DNA from: JARKQH01 sp964631605
Lineage (GTDB): Bacteria; Verrucomicrobiota; Verrucomicrobiia; Limisphaerales; UBA8199
Assembly (NCBI GenBank): GCA_964631605.1
Contig: CAZVYG010000086.1
Coordinates: forward strand, 1-20,950
Direction of reading: 5' to 3'
DNA: 20,950 nt
Below the pieces are notes generated by a model. It saw only the letters and a program-made list of their open reading frames with translations, was not told where the DNA came from and made no database searches. The translations under genes were made by a program, and so were the position numbers. Each line of letters opens with the position of its first letter. The stretch's first letter is position 1. Shown here in pieces: positions 7,568 to 15,272 of this stretch.

Positions 7568-8887
7568 CTACAGGATGTTGGCGGCCAGTTCCGCCAGCTC
7601 GGAGCGCTCGCCTTTTTGGAGTTCGATGTGGGCGGCAACGGCCTGGTCGCGGAAGCGACTTACAATGTAGTTAAACCCGTTTGAGGAGGAATCCACATAC
7701 GGATTGTCAATCTGGTAGGGGTCCCCCGTGAAAACCACCTTGGTGCCGTTTCCCACGCGCGTAATGATTGTTTTGGCCTCGAGCGGCGTCAGGTTTTGCG
7801 CCTCGTCAATAATCATGAACTGGCTGGCGATGCTCCGGCCCCGGATGTAGCTCAACGCCTCGACCACTATGCTGCCTGAACGCATGAGGTCGCCGCTGCG
7901 CCGGTGCTCGTGGCCCATGTTCAAATCGCTGAGCATTTCCAATGCGTCGTGAATGGGTTGCATCCACGGCGCCAGTTTTTCCTCCAGCGACCCGGGCAAA
8001 AACCCCAGTTCCTTGCCCATCGAGATGGTGGGCCGGGCCACCACCAGCCGGCGAAATTCGCGGTCCAGCACCGTGCGCTTGAGTCCCGCGGCCATGGCCA
8101 GCAGGGTTTTGCCGGTGCCGGCCTTGCCCATGAGGGTGACCAGCTTGACCCGGTCGTCCAATAACGCGTCGAACGCGAAATGCTGCTCGCGGTTGCGGGG
8201 GCGGATGCCCCAAATCCCCTCGCGGCAATCCACGATGGGAATCAGCCGTGTTCCGCTCGCGTCCACCTTGGTCAGCGCTGTCCGCTTGGGGTTGGTCTCG
8301 TCCATGAGCGTGCAATACTCGTTGGGGAAGTATTGCGTGCCGCCGTTCAACTCCAGCTCCCCATTGGCCCGGAACGCCGCCATCTTCTCCGGGCTGACGC
8401 TGATCTCGATCATCCCGGTATAGAGGTCTGTGATCAACACCCGTCCCGTCTCGTAGTCTTCCGCCAGCAAGCCCAGGGCATCGGCCTTGATTCGCAGGTT
8501 GATGTCCTTGCTGACGAGAATCGTCTGGCTTTTGGGCTGCGCCCTCTTGATGGCCGCCGCCAGCAACAAAATCCGGTTGTCCACCGAGTCCGCGCCGAAC
8601 CCGCCCCGGCCGTTGCGGTGGGCCGCACCGTTCTTTTGGACCACGATCCGGAGCTGCCCGCCGTTGGGCAGGGGCACCCCCTCGCTCAACCGGCCCGCGC
8701 CGCGAAAGCCGTCCAGCATTCGGGAAACCGAGCGCGCATTCTGCCCGAGTTCACTGGATTCCCGTTTGAACCGGTCAATCTCCTCCAGGACCTCGATCGG
8801 CAGCAGGACATTGTTGTCCTTGAAGCTGAGCAGCGAGTTGGGGTCATGGAGCAGAACATTGGTATCAAGAATGTAATTCTTCTTCAC
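7568..8887 (-). CDS. PhoH2-type PIN domain-PhoH ATPase
   Basis: A 439-residue fusion of an N-terminal PIN ribonuclease domain and a C-terminal PhoH-type RecA-like ATPase. PIN: NYILDTNVLLHDP (4-16) with Asp8, then conserved acids in EVLEEIDRFK (32-41), DNRILLLA (103-110) and LVSKDINLR (124-132). PhoH: Walker A GKAGTGKT (254-261), GKELGFLPGSLEEKL (291-305), Walker B FMIIDEAQN (357-365) and the sensor-like VVFTGDPYQID (384-394). Characterised PhoH2 proteins couple ATP-driven RNA unwinding to RNA cleavage, and this one should act in cytoplasmic RNA metabolism. The start is a GTG that overlaps the end of the upstream GST-like gene by 23 bp, so translation is probably coupled. No Shine-Dalgarno is obvious. 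Sometimes labelled YlaK or PhoH-like. Confidence 0.93.
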   Translation of the reverse strand: MKKNYILDTNVLLHDPNSLLSFKDNNVLLPIEVLEEIDRFKRESSELGQNARSVSRMLDGFRGAGRLSEGVPLPNGGQLRIVVQKNGAAHRNGRGGFGADSVDNRILLLAAAIKRAQPKSQTILVSKDINLRIKADALGLLAEDYETGRVLITDLYTGMIEISVSPEKMAAFRANGELELNGGTQYFPNEYCTLMDETNPKRTALTKVDASGTRLIPIVDCREGIWGIRPRNREQHFAFDALLDDRVKLVTLMGKAGTGKTLLAMAAGLKRTVLDREFRRLVVARPTISMGKELGFLPGSLEEKLAPWMQPIHDALEMLSDLNMGHEHRRSGDLMRSGSIVVEALSYIRGRSIASQFMIIDEAQNLTPLEAKTIITRVGNGTKVVFTGDPYQIDNPYVDSSSNGFNYIVSRFRDQAVAAHIELQKGERSELAELAANIL

Positions 8888-9551
8888 TGGGAAAAGAACG
8901 AAGTTGGGCGCGGCTCATCCGCGCATGCCATGCCTTCAAACGGCTGTGCGCCGCAGGCAAACGGTAATAGCCCGAGTACAGGAAGTTCCCCAGCATCCCG
9001 TACAAATCAAAGTCCACAAAACGCGGCCTCGCGTCCAAAAGGTAGGGCTGCCCCCGCAGCATCTCGTCAAACGGCAGCAGCTTTTCGGTCAACTGACCCA
9101 GCAGCGTCCGGCGCTGCGCCGCCCAGGCCTCGAGGCAACCCCGGCCAAATTTGCGTTCCTTGTGCCGCAAGAACGCCAACTGGTGCGCCGGTGGCACAAA
9201 CTCTTGCCAGTAAATGTCATTCAGACGGAAAGTCAGCCCCTCGATTTCGCTCTCAATGTGCCGCCACAGGATGCTTTGCACCCCCTCCAGCCGCCAGGGG
9301 AAAAGCCCCAGCTTCAGTTTCGCATCCAAATACTTCGCCTCCACCTGCGAATCCTCGCTCACCTCAAAAACCACCGTCCGCCCATCGCGCAGAATCGGCA
9401 CCCCGTAATAGCGCTGCCGGGTCAGGCGCCACACCGGGCTCCGGTCATCCGGGGGAATATTCGTCACCTTGAAGGGCACCCCCGCAAATCGGAGTATCTC
9501 CCTTTGAACAATGCAAAAGGGACTCCAGGGAAACTGTATCAGTTCAATCAT
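8865..9551 (-). CDS. Glutathione S-transferase-like protein
   Basis: A 228-residue protein with the thioredoxin-fold GST N-terminus: MIELIQFPWSPFCIVQREIL carries a Ser-Pro-Phe-Cys site (Cys13) as in omega/beta-type and glutaredoxin-like GSTs. VPILRDGRTVVFEVSEDSQV (51-70) supplies the cis-proline and the glutathione gamma-glutamyl-binding acidic/Ser motif. An all-helical C-terminal domain follows from about residue 85. Likely roles are glutathione- or thiol-dependent reduction or conjugation in the cytoplasm; the substrate is unknown. I chose the ATG at 9551 because the fold starts there. The frame stays open much further upstream, but that part is antisense to the two coiled-coil genes. It is the first gene of a GST-phoH-bioD run and overlaps phoH by 23 bp. 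It diverges from the gene at 9738. Confidence 0.85.
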   Translation of the reverse strand: MIELIQFPWSPFCIVQREILRFAGVPFKVTNIPPDDRSPVWRLTRQRYYGVPILRDGRTVVFEVSEDSQVEAKYLDAKLKLGLFPWRLEGVQSILWRHIESEIEGLTFRLNDIYWQEFVPPAHQLAFLRHKERKFGRGCLEAWAAQRRTLLGQLTEKLLPFDEMLRGQPYLLDARPRFVDFDLYGMLGNFLYSGYYRLPAAHSRLKAWHARMSRAQLRSFPSEEELHS

Positions 9552-9579
9552 GCACCAGGTCGCAATTCCAATTCTCGTC

Positions 9580-9608
9580 ACTCTAATCCGCCTCATGACT
9601 GTCCACAA
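9580..9608 (-). promoter_or_regulatory. Weak sigma70-type promoter candidate for the GST-phoH-bioD run
   Basis: On the minus strand TTGTGG (9603-9608) and TAGAGT (9580-9585) are spaced by exactly 17 bp. They lie about 30 bp upstream of the GST-like start. Matches to consensus are 3/6 and 4/6, so this is tentative. Confidence 0.3.
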
Positions 9609-9702
9609 GCAGAATCCCCACCTTGGCCAATGCGCGGTTCCAATACCCACCTCGGTTGTTCGCTGTTCCCGCGCCTTCCGCCCCGCGGCCTCCGTATGGC
9701 AC

Positions 9703-9731
9703 TTTACAGTCCCCGAGCCCGGTCTTAGACT
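9703..9731 (+). promoter_or_regulatory. Sigma70-type promoter candidate, possibly leaderless, for coiled-coil gene
   Basis: TTTACA (9703-9708, 5/6) and TAGACT (9726-9731, 4/6) are separated by 17 bp. The ATG at 9738 is 7 bp after the -10 box, where transcription would normally begin, and there is no Shine-Dalgarno. The transcript would then be leaderless or nearly so. Confidence 0.45.
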
Positions 9732-9737
9732 CTGCCT

Positions 9738-10412
9738 ATGCCTTCGGATTATGACGCAACGGAGTTTGTGGACGGCGACTTCCAAGCTCACAAGTCGCCG
9801 CTTGCCGCCGCGCCCGGCCCGGGCGAGCTTCAGCGCGCCCCCAGCCGCGACGAGCTGGACCACCAGGTCACCGAAGCCCAACAGAAGCTCGCCGAACTGA
9901 AACGCGCCCAGGAGGAACTCGAGCGCCAGCGCGCGGCCCTGGCCGAAGCCCGCCGCCGCCAGATGGAATTTGAAACGGGCCGACAGGAAATGACCCAGCA
10001 TCTCACCCGGGGCGTCGGCCTGCTCGAGGAGGCCGAGTTCAACCTGCGCCGCGATGCCGAACAGATGGCCAAAGCGCTGGCCGGCCTCCGCGAAGCCCTC
10101 CAGCGCGTCCAGAGCATCCACGACGACACCTGGACCAAGGACAACTATGAAGTTGAACTCACCCGCGCCCTGACGGTGATTGAAAACGCGCGCATGGAAT
10201 GGAACAGCGCCCGCCTCAAGTTTCCGGTTCTCTCGGGAGCAGTCGAAACGCCCGCTTCCGCCGCCTCCGGCGACCTTGTTCCGTCTGGTGCGTTTCCGGC
10301 CAACCTCACCTTCCGCGACTGGTGTCGTCTCGGTCTGGCTCTCACGTGGCCGCTGGCGGCGATCGCCCTGCTGATTCTGGCCGTCCTCCTGGTCCTGCTG
10401 CTGCGCCAATAA
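9738..10412 (+). CDS. Tail-anchored coiled-coil protein, unknown function
   Basis: A 224-residue protein without an N-terminal signal. Residues about 38-75 form a strong Glu/Lys/Arg/Gln-rich coiled coil (EAQQKLAELKRAQEELERQR) that continues less regularly to about 165. A single hydrophobic segment ends the protein (about 200-222, PLAAIALLILAVLLVLLLRQ), so it is probably tail-anchored in the inner membrane with the coil in the cytoplasm. I recognise no named domain. It is followed after 13 bp by a second protein of the same plan, and the two likely act together, for example as a membrane-bound scaffold. It is first in a strand run that continues to the nucleotide-sugar genes, but a 107-bp gap before 11076 leaves membership of one operon open. 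Confidence 0.75.
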   Translation: MPSDYDATEFVDGDFQAHKSPLAAAPGPGELQRAPSRDELDHQVTEAQQKLAELKRAQEELERQRAALAEARRRQMEFETGRQEMTQHLTRGVGLLEEAEFNLRRDAEQMAKALAGLREALQRVQSIHDDTWTKDNYEVELTRALTVIENARMEWNSARLKFPVLSGAVETPASAASGDLVPSGAFPANLTFRDWCRLGLALTWPLAAIALLILAVLLVLLLRQ

Positions 10413-10425
10413 CCCCATTGCCGCC

Positions 10426-10968
10426 ATGGCGTGGTTCAAGAAGAAATCCGACCCCCTGTCAGAACGAGCCCGGGCGCTCAACAGCCAAATCTCTTCAATC
10501 GAAGCCGAGATCAGGCGTTTGGACGCCCAGCTCCAACGCGGAGAGGTGATCGCGCACGATCCACCCACCGCTCCCTCTCGCGCGTCCTCACCCCGCGAGC
10601 CTGCCGGAACGCCTCCTGCCGCTCCGCCCCATCCGGCCCGCCGCGCTTCCCACGAGCCCGTTTTCGAGGACATGGCTCCGCACCCTCTCGAGAACCGATC
10701 CGACGCAACCACCACCCCCGAGCATTACAACGAGTTGGGCGTGCGCAAGTATGACCTCCCGGCTCTGCTGCGCCAGCTCCGCAATCATTTCCGCGGCCCT
10801 TCGACGACCAACCCCAAGCTGGTCAGCTACCTGGCCGCCGGCGGCATTCAGGGCCTGCGGCCGCTCCGATACGAGAAGCGGGTCGCGCGAAACCGCTTCA
10901 TCGCCCTTGTGATTATTTTGTTTCTCACACTGCTCGGCATCGTTGCCGTCTTCGTCCGTCAGCTCTGA
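10426..10968 (+). CDS. Small tail-anchored coiled-coil protein, unknown function
   Basis: A 180-residue protein. Residues 11-40 (SERARALNSQISSIEAEIRR) form a short coiled coil. Residues about 45-75 are Pro/Ala/Ser-rich and likely disordered. Residues about 98-150 form a compact conserved-looking block (HYNELGVRKYDLPALLRQLR ... KLVSYLAAGGIQGLRPLRYE). Residues about 156-178 are one transmembrane helix (FIALVIILFLTLLGIVAVFV). The plan, a cytoplasmic coil with a C-terminal anchor, mirrors the gene just upstream, 13 bp away, so I infer they are cotranscribed partners. No family is recognised and no ribosome binding site is clear. Confidence 0.72.
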   Translation: MAWFKKKSDPLSERARALNSQISSIEAEIRRLDAQLQRGEVIAHDPPTAPSRASSPREPAGTPPAAPPHPARRASHEPVFEDMAPHPLENRSDATTTPEHYNELGVRKYDLPALLRQLRNHFRGPSTTNPKLVSYLAAGGIQGLRPLRYEKRVARNRFIALVIILFLTLLGIVAVFVRQL

Positions 10969-11075
10969 CCTTTCATTTCTCCAATTGGCGCCGAGGCTTC
11001 ACGCCACGGCGGGTTTGACGCCGGACACGGGTTTTGCAACGCTGGCGCTGCTGAACCGAAACCTGAGAACCGATC

Positions 11076-11921
11076 GTGGAAATCAAACAAGCCATTATTA
11101 CGGCCGCGGGAAAATCCCAGCGGACTCTGCCCCTGCAAACGCTCGTGGATCGGGATGGAGTGGCCAAAACCGCCCTCCAAATCCTGATCGAGGAGATTGA
11201 ATCCGCTGGCATTGACGAAATCTGCGTGGTCGTCGCTCCGGGCGACGAGCCGGCGTATCGCAACGCCGCCGGCAGCCAGGGCGGCCGGCTCCATTTTGTC
11301 GAACAGCTTGAGCCGCGGGGCTACGGTCACGCTGTGGCCTGTGCCCGCGAGTTTGCCGGCCGGCGGCCGTTTCTGCTCCTGGTGGGAGATCATCTTTACG
11401 TTCACACCGGTCCCAAGCGCGCCGCGCAACAACTGGTGGAAATCGCCGCGAAGGAGAATTGCGCGGTGTCGGCGGTGCAGGCCACGCACGAGAGCAAGCT
11501 GCCCTACTACGGCGCGGTCGGCGGCCGGCTGGTCCCAAATCGGCCGGGGCTTTACGAAGTGTTGCAGGTACTGGAAAAACCCACTCCGACCGATGCGGAG
11601 CAGAAACTCATTGTGCCCGGCCTGCGGGCGGGCCATTACCTGTGTTTCTTCGGGATGCATGTGTTGACCGCGACGGTCATGGACTTGCTGGCGGAAGAGA
11701 GCGCCGCCGCGCTGGGTGGAACGGTGCATTTGACGCCTGCGCTTAACCGCCTGGCGGCGCGCGAGCGCATGCTGGCCTGCGAGTTGCAGGCCCGGCGTTA
11801 CGACATCGGCGTCAAATACGGCCTCTTGACCGCTCAACTGGCCCTGGCCTTGGAAGGGGATGACCGCGATGAAGTCCTCACCGGCCTGCTCGAATTGCTG
11901 GCCCGGAGGGAACTGAAGTGA
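11076..11921 (+). CDS. GalU-like UTP-glucose-1-phosphate uridylyltransferase family protein
   Basis: A 281-residue cytoplasmic nucleotidyltransferase (GT-A fold, NTP_transferase family) from a GTG start. Visible motifs: QAIITAAGKSQRTLP (5-19) as the nucleotide-binding loop, EPRGYGHAVACAREF (79-93), LLLVGDHLYV (100-109) with Asp105 as metal ligand, EKPTPT (167-172), VHLTPALNRLA (217-227) and RYDIGVKYGLLTAQLALAL (241-259), which is the GalU-type C-terminal signature. The loop lacks the usual G-x-G-T-R-x-L-P spacing and the following lysine motif, so it is a divergent member. The likely reaction is UTP + sugar-1-phosphate giving UDP-sugar + PPi, with glucose-1-phosphate the default guess. Its TGA overlaps the GTG of the kinase-UDPGP fusion by 4 bp, implying coupled synthesis and related work. 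Confidence 0.82.
   Translation: MEIKQAIITAAGKSQRTLPLQTLVDRDGVAKTALQILIEEIESAGIDEICVVVAPGDEPAYRNAAGSQGGRLHFVEQLEPRGYGHAVACAREFAGRRPFLLLVGDHLYVHTGPKRAAQQLVEIAAKENCAVSAVQATHESKLPYYGAVGGRLVPNRPGLYEVLQVLEKPTPTDAEQKLIVPGLRAGHYLCFFGMHVLTATVMDLLAEESAAALGGTVHLTPALNRLAARERMLACELQARRYDIGVKYGLLTAQLALALEGDDRDEVLTGLLELLARRELK
11905..11917 (+). promoter_or_regulatory. Ribosome binding site of the kinase-UDPGP fusion
   Basis: GGAGG at 11905-11909, 8 nt before the GTG at 11918 and inside the end of the GalU-like gene, supports this GTG over the ATG five codons later. It is one of the few clear Shine-Dalgarno sites in the window. Confidence 0.7.
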
Positions 11922-14900
11922 GCGAGCGCCTTATGCCGGACCTGGTCGGAATCATCACTGCAACCGACCCGCAGCTTCGTCATCGCTCGCTGGAGAGCGC
12001 TTGCGCGGGAGCCACCTTGCCGGAGTTGTTGCGACAGTGCGAACGGTTGGAGGCGTTTCGCCGCCACAGCGACAACCTTTACGAACGCGTCCGGGCCCTG
12101 TTTTTTCTTTATGCAATTCATCGGTTTCACCTGCCGCCCCTGCTGGGTTCGGCGGGCGCGCGGGGCGTGCATTCGCTGATTCCCTTTGCCGGCTACGAGC
12201 ACCTGTTGCACCGGCGATTTGCCGAGGCCATCGAGTCCTTTCTGGCAGTTCAGTCCCGGGAAGGCCCCAGCGACGCCATCTCCAGCGCGCTGGCCGCCGC
12301 CTACCATCGCCTTGGATTCCAAACCCTGGCCGACCAGGTCCGGCGCAGCGTCCGGTCGGTGCGCGGCAACCAGTGGATGTTCCGCATGGGGCATCCCGCG
12401 GACCAACCGCTTCGGTTGCGGCCGGAGCTCCTCCGTCCGGGGCGGGACGGCACTTATCCGATTCTGCGGGAGAGCACGCCGGTGCGGATGGACCTCACGC
12501 ATTGCGGCTGGAGCGACATTTTCTTTTTGGGCATGGATTTTCCCGAAGGCGCCAAGGTGCTGAACGTTTCCATTGACCTCGGGATTCATGGCCGCGACGC
12601 GGCGCCGCGCCCGCCGGTCGAAGTTTACCTGCGGGTCATCGAAGAACCCGTGCTGCGGCTGGTGAGCGTGGACTTGGGCGCCTCGGCCGACATCAGCAAT
12701 CTGGCTGAGGTCTTCGACTTTGCCAAAGACTACCTCGGCCTGCTCAAAGCGGCGGTGATCGCGGCGGGCATCGTGCCGCCGGGGATTGAAGGCTCCGGTC
12801 ACAGCCTGGCGGAGTTGTTGGCGCGCATTCTTGGGCCTGGCCGCGGCCTGGAAATCGTCAGCAGCGTCAATAACATTCCCAAAGGATCGCGACTGGCCGT
12901 GTCAACCACCTTGCTGGCGGCATTGGTCAGCGTCTGCATGCGGGCCACCGGCCAGGCCGCCTCGCTCACCGGCCAGCTCCAGGAGCATGAGCGCCGCCTC
13001 GTCCTCGCCCGGGCCCTTTTGGGGGAATGGCTCGGCGGCTCGGGAGGCGGGTGGCAGGACTCCGGCGGGGTGTGGCCGGGAATGAAACTTATCGAAGGCG
13101 TTCTCGCCGGGGAGGGCGACCCGGAACTCGGCATCAGCCGCGGCCGGCTCATGCCTCAGCACCGGATTCTGGACGCCGCCGACGCGTCGCCTGAAACCCG
13201 CCTCAAGCTGCAAAACAGCCTCGTCCTGGTCCATGGCGGCATGGCCCAGAACGTCGGACCCATCCTCGAAATGGTTACCGAGAAATACCTGCTGCGCTCC
13301 GAAAAGGAATGGACCGCGCGCCAGAGCATGCTCGGGATTCTGGACGAGATTCTCACCGCCCTGCGGCGGGGCGACATTCGCGCCATCGGCGCCGCCACCA
13401 CCCGCAATTTCCAGCAGCCCATTCAGACGATCATTCCCTGGGCCTCCAACTATTTTACCGAAACCCTCATCGAACGGGTGCGCGCCGATCTGGGACAGGC
13501 CTTCTGGGGATTCTGGATGCTGGGCGGCATGTCGGGCGGCGGCATGGGCTTTATCGTGGCGCCCGAGCACAAAGCCCGCGCCCAGGAACGCCTCCAGCAG
13601 ATCATGTCCCACACCAAGCGGGAACTCGAACACGCCCTGCCTTTCGCCATGGAGCCGGTCGTGTACGATTTCGCCATCAACGAGCAGGGCACCTTCGCGG
13701 AGCTCTTGCGGGACGAGGCCGCGCTTCTGCCGGCCGGCTATTATACCCTCACGATTCCCGAGCTGCTCCGGCAGGACCGCCGGTCGCTGTCGGCTGTGCG
13801 CCGCGCGGAACTGGACAAGTTCGGCCTGGCCTGCCGCACCCGGCCGGAATTGAGCGGTGTGGTGCAAACGTTATTTGACGTCATGTTGCCGCGGGGCAAG
13901 GCGCAGACCGAAGGCGGGCAGGACTTGGCCTCGCTGCTCGAGCAAAACGGCTTCGACCCCATCCAGCATGAACAAATCCGGGCCGACCTGAAGGAAGGGC
14001 GGATCGGCCTGGCGCAGAACCGGCTGCCGGCCAGCGCCGTGATCCAGAACGTCAGCCCCGATGATGTGGCCGACCCGGCCCGGGAGGACTGTCGGGACTG
14101 GGAGGCGGCGGGCCTGGCCGCCCTGAAAAACGGAGAGGTGGCGGTGGTGACGATGGCGGCGGGTTCCGGCAGCCGTTGGACCCAGGGCGCCGGCGTGGTC
14201 AAGGCGCTCCACCCCTTCTGCCGTCTCGGGGGAAAACACCGCACCTTCATCGAGGTGCACCTGGCCAAAAGCCGGCGGGTCTCGCGACAGGTGCAAACCC
14301 CGGTTCCGCATCTGTTCACCACCAGCTACCTCACGCATCAGCCCATCGCGGAATTTCTTGCCCGGCGCCAAAAGTATGGCTACGAGGGACCGCTCCATCT
14401 GTCTCCCGGCAAGTCCGTGGGCCTTCGAATGGTCCCGACCGTGCGGGACTTGCGATTCATGTGGGAAGAGCTCCCGCAGCAGATGCTGGACGAGCAGCAG
14501 CAGAAAGTGCGGGACAGCCTGCGGCACGCCCTGATCGGATGGGCGCGCGCGGCGGGCGAAGCCAGCGACTATACCGACAACCTCCCCCAGCAATGTCTCC
14601 ATCCGGTCGGACACTGGTTCGAAGTGCCCAACCTGATGCGCAACGGGGTGCTGCGCCAGTTGCTCGAGCAACGGCCGCAGCTCAAATACCTCATGCTGCA
14701 CAACATTGACACCCTCGGGGCGGACCTCTCGCCCGCCCTCCTGGGCGGGCACATCCGGAGCGGCGCCTGCCTCAGTTTCGAGGTGATCCTCCGCCGTCTC
14801 GAAGACCGCGGCGGCGGCCTGGCGCGCGTCAACGGGCGGGTGCGGCTGGTGGAAGGCCTGGCCATGCCGCGGGAACAGGCCGAATTCGAGCTCGCCTATT

Positions 14901-15262
14901 ACAACTCGAACACCTGCTGGATTGACTTGGACAAGCTGCTGCGGACCTTTGAACTAAGCCGTGCCGACCTGGCGGACTCGTCGAAGGTTCTCGCGGCGGT
15001 GCGCGCGCTCGCCGCCAAAATGCCCACCTACATCACCTTGAAAGATGTCAAGAAACGCTGGGGCCACGGACAGGAGGACATCTTCCCCGTCACCCAGTTC
15101 GAGAAGTTGTGGGTGGACATGACGGCCCTGCCGGAGGTGCAGTCGCGGTTCGTGGTGGTGCCGCGCTTGCGCGGCCAGCAGCTCAAGGACCAGGCCCAGC
15201 TCGACGGCTGGCTCCGGGACGGTTCCGCGGCTTACGTCGAAAGCCTCTGTCAGTGGGCTTAG
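11918..15262 (+). CDS. Fusion of GHMP sugar kinase-like and UDPGP-family pyrophosphorylase domains
   Basis: A 1114-residue cytoplasmic protein in three parts. Residues 1-180 are mostly helical and unrecognised. Residues about 185-600 are GHMP-kinase-like: VNNIPKGSRLAVSTTLLAAL (317-336) sits where the phosphate loop should be, GGSGGGWQDSGGVWPGMKLI (373-392) matches the L-fucokinase/heptokinase Gly-Gly-Gly-Trp-Gln-Asp motif with Asp381, and LGGMSGGGMGFIVAP (535-549) is motif 3. The loop has Arg and Ala where the family has Gly, so kinase activity is uncertain. Residues about 738-1114 are UDPGP-like: VAVVTMAAGSGSRW (741-754), VVKALHPF (760-767), LHPVGHW (894-900), HNIDTLGADLSPALLGGHI (928-946), LARVNGRVRLVEG (968-980) and YYNSNTCWIDLDKL (994-1007). 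The predicted route is sugar to sugar-1-phosphate to UDP-sugar in one polypeptide. The substrate is unknown. It is cotranslated with the GalU-like gene. Confidence 0.85.
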   Translation: MSERLMPDLVGIITATDPQLRHRSLESACAGATLPELLRQCERLEAFRRHSDNLYERVRALFFLYAIHRFHLPPLLGSAGARGVHSLIPFAGYEHLLHRRFAEAIESFLAVQSREGPSDAISSALAAAYHRLGFQTLADQVRRSVRSVRGNQWMFRMGHPADQPLRLRPELLRPGRDGTYPILRESTPVRMDLTHCGWSDIFFLGMDFPEGAKVLNVSIDLGIHGRDAAPRPPVEVYLRVIEEPVLRLVSVDLGASADISNLAEVFDFAKDYLGLLKAAVIAAGIVPPGIEGSGHSLAELLARILGPGRGLEIVSSVNNIPKGSRLAVSTTLLAALVSVCMRATGQAASLTGQLQEHERRLVLARALLGEWLGGSGGGWQDSGGVWPGMKLIEGVLAGEGDPELGISRGRLMPQHRILDAADASPETRLKLQNSLVLVHGGMAQNVGPILEMVTEKYLLRSEKEWTARQSMLGILDEILTALRRGDIRAIGAATTRNFQQPIQTIIPWASNYFTETLIERVRADLGQAFWGFWMLGGMSGGGMGFIVAPEHKARAQERLQQIMSHTKRELEHALPFAMEPVVYDFAINEQGTFAELLRDEAALLPAGYYTLTIPELLRQDRRSLSAVRRAELDKFGLACRTRPELSGVVQTLFDVMLPRGKAQTEGGQDLASLLEQNGFDPIQHEQIRADLKEGRIGLAQNRLPASAVIQNVSPDDVADPAREDCRDWEAAGLAALKNGEVAVVTMAAGSGSRWTQGAGVVKALHPFCRLGGKHRTFIEVHLAKSRRVSRQVQTPVPHLFTTSYLTHQPIAEFLARRQKYGYEGPLHLSPGKSVGLRMVPTVRDLRFMWEELPQQMLDEQQQKVRDSLRHALIGWARAAGEASDYTDNLPQQCLHPVGHWFEVPNLMRNGVLRQLLEQRPQLKYLMLHNIDTLGADLSPALLGGHIRSGACLSFEVILRRLEDRGGGLARVNGRVRLVEGLAMPREQAEFELAYYNSNTCWIDLDKLLRTFELSRADLADSSKVLAAVRALAAKMPTYITLKDVKKRWGHGQEDIFPVTQFEKLWVDMTALPEVQSRFVVVPRLRGQQLKDQAQLDGWLRDGSAAYVESLCQWA

Positions 15263-15272
15263 CCCCGCCCGG

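Noticed and set aside
8180..9472. Plus-strand open frame of 430 codons
   Set aside because: Antisense to phoH and the GST-like gene, whose motifs are unmistakable.
9552..10715. N-terminal extension of the GST-like frame (about 390 codons)
   Set aside because: It is antisense to the two coiled-coil genes and the GST fold begins at the ATG at 9551; only 8865-9551 is accepted.
12902..13867. Minus-strand open frame of 321 codons
   Set aside because: Antisense to the kinase-UDPGP fusion.
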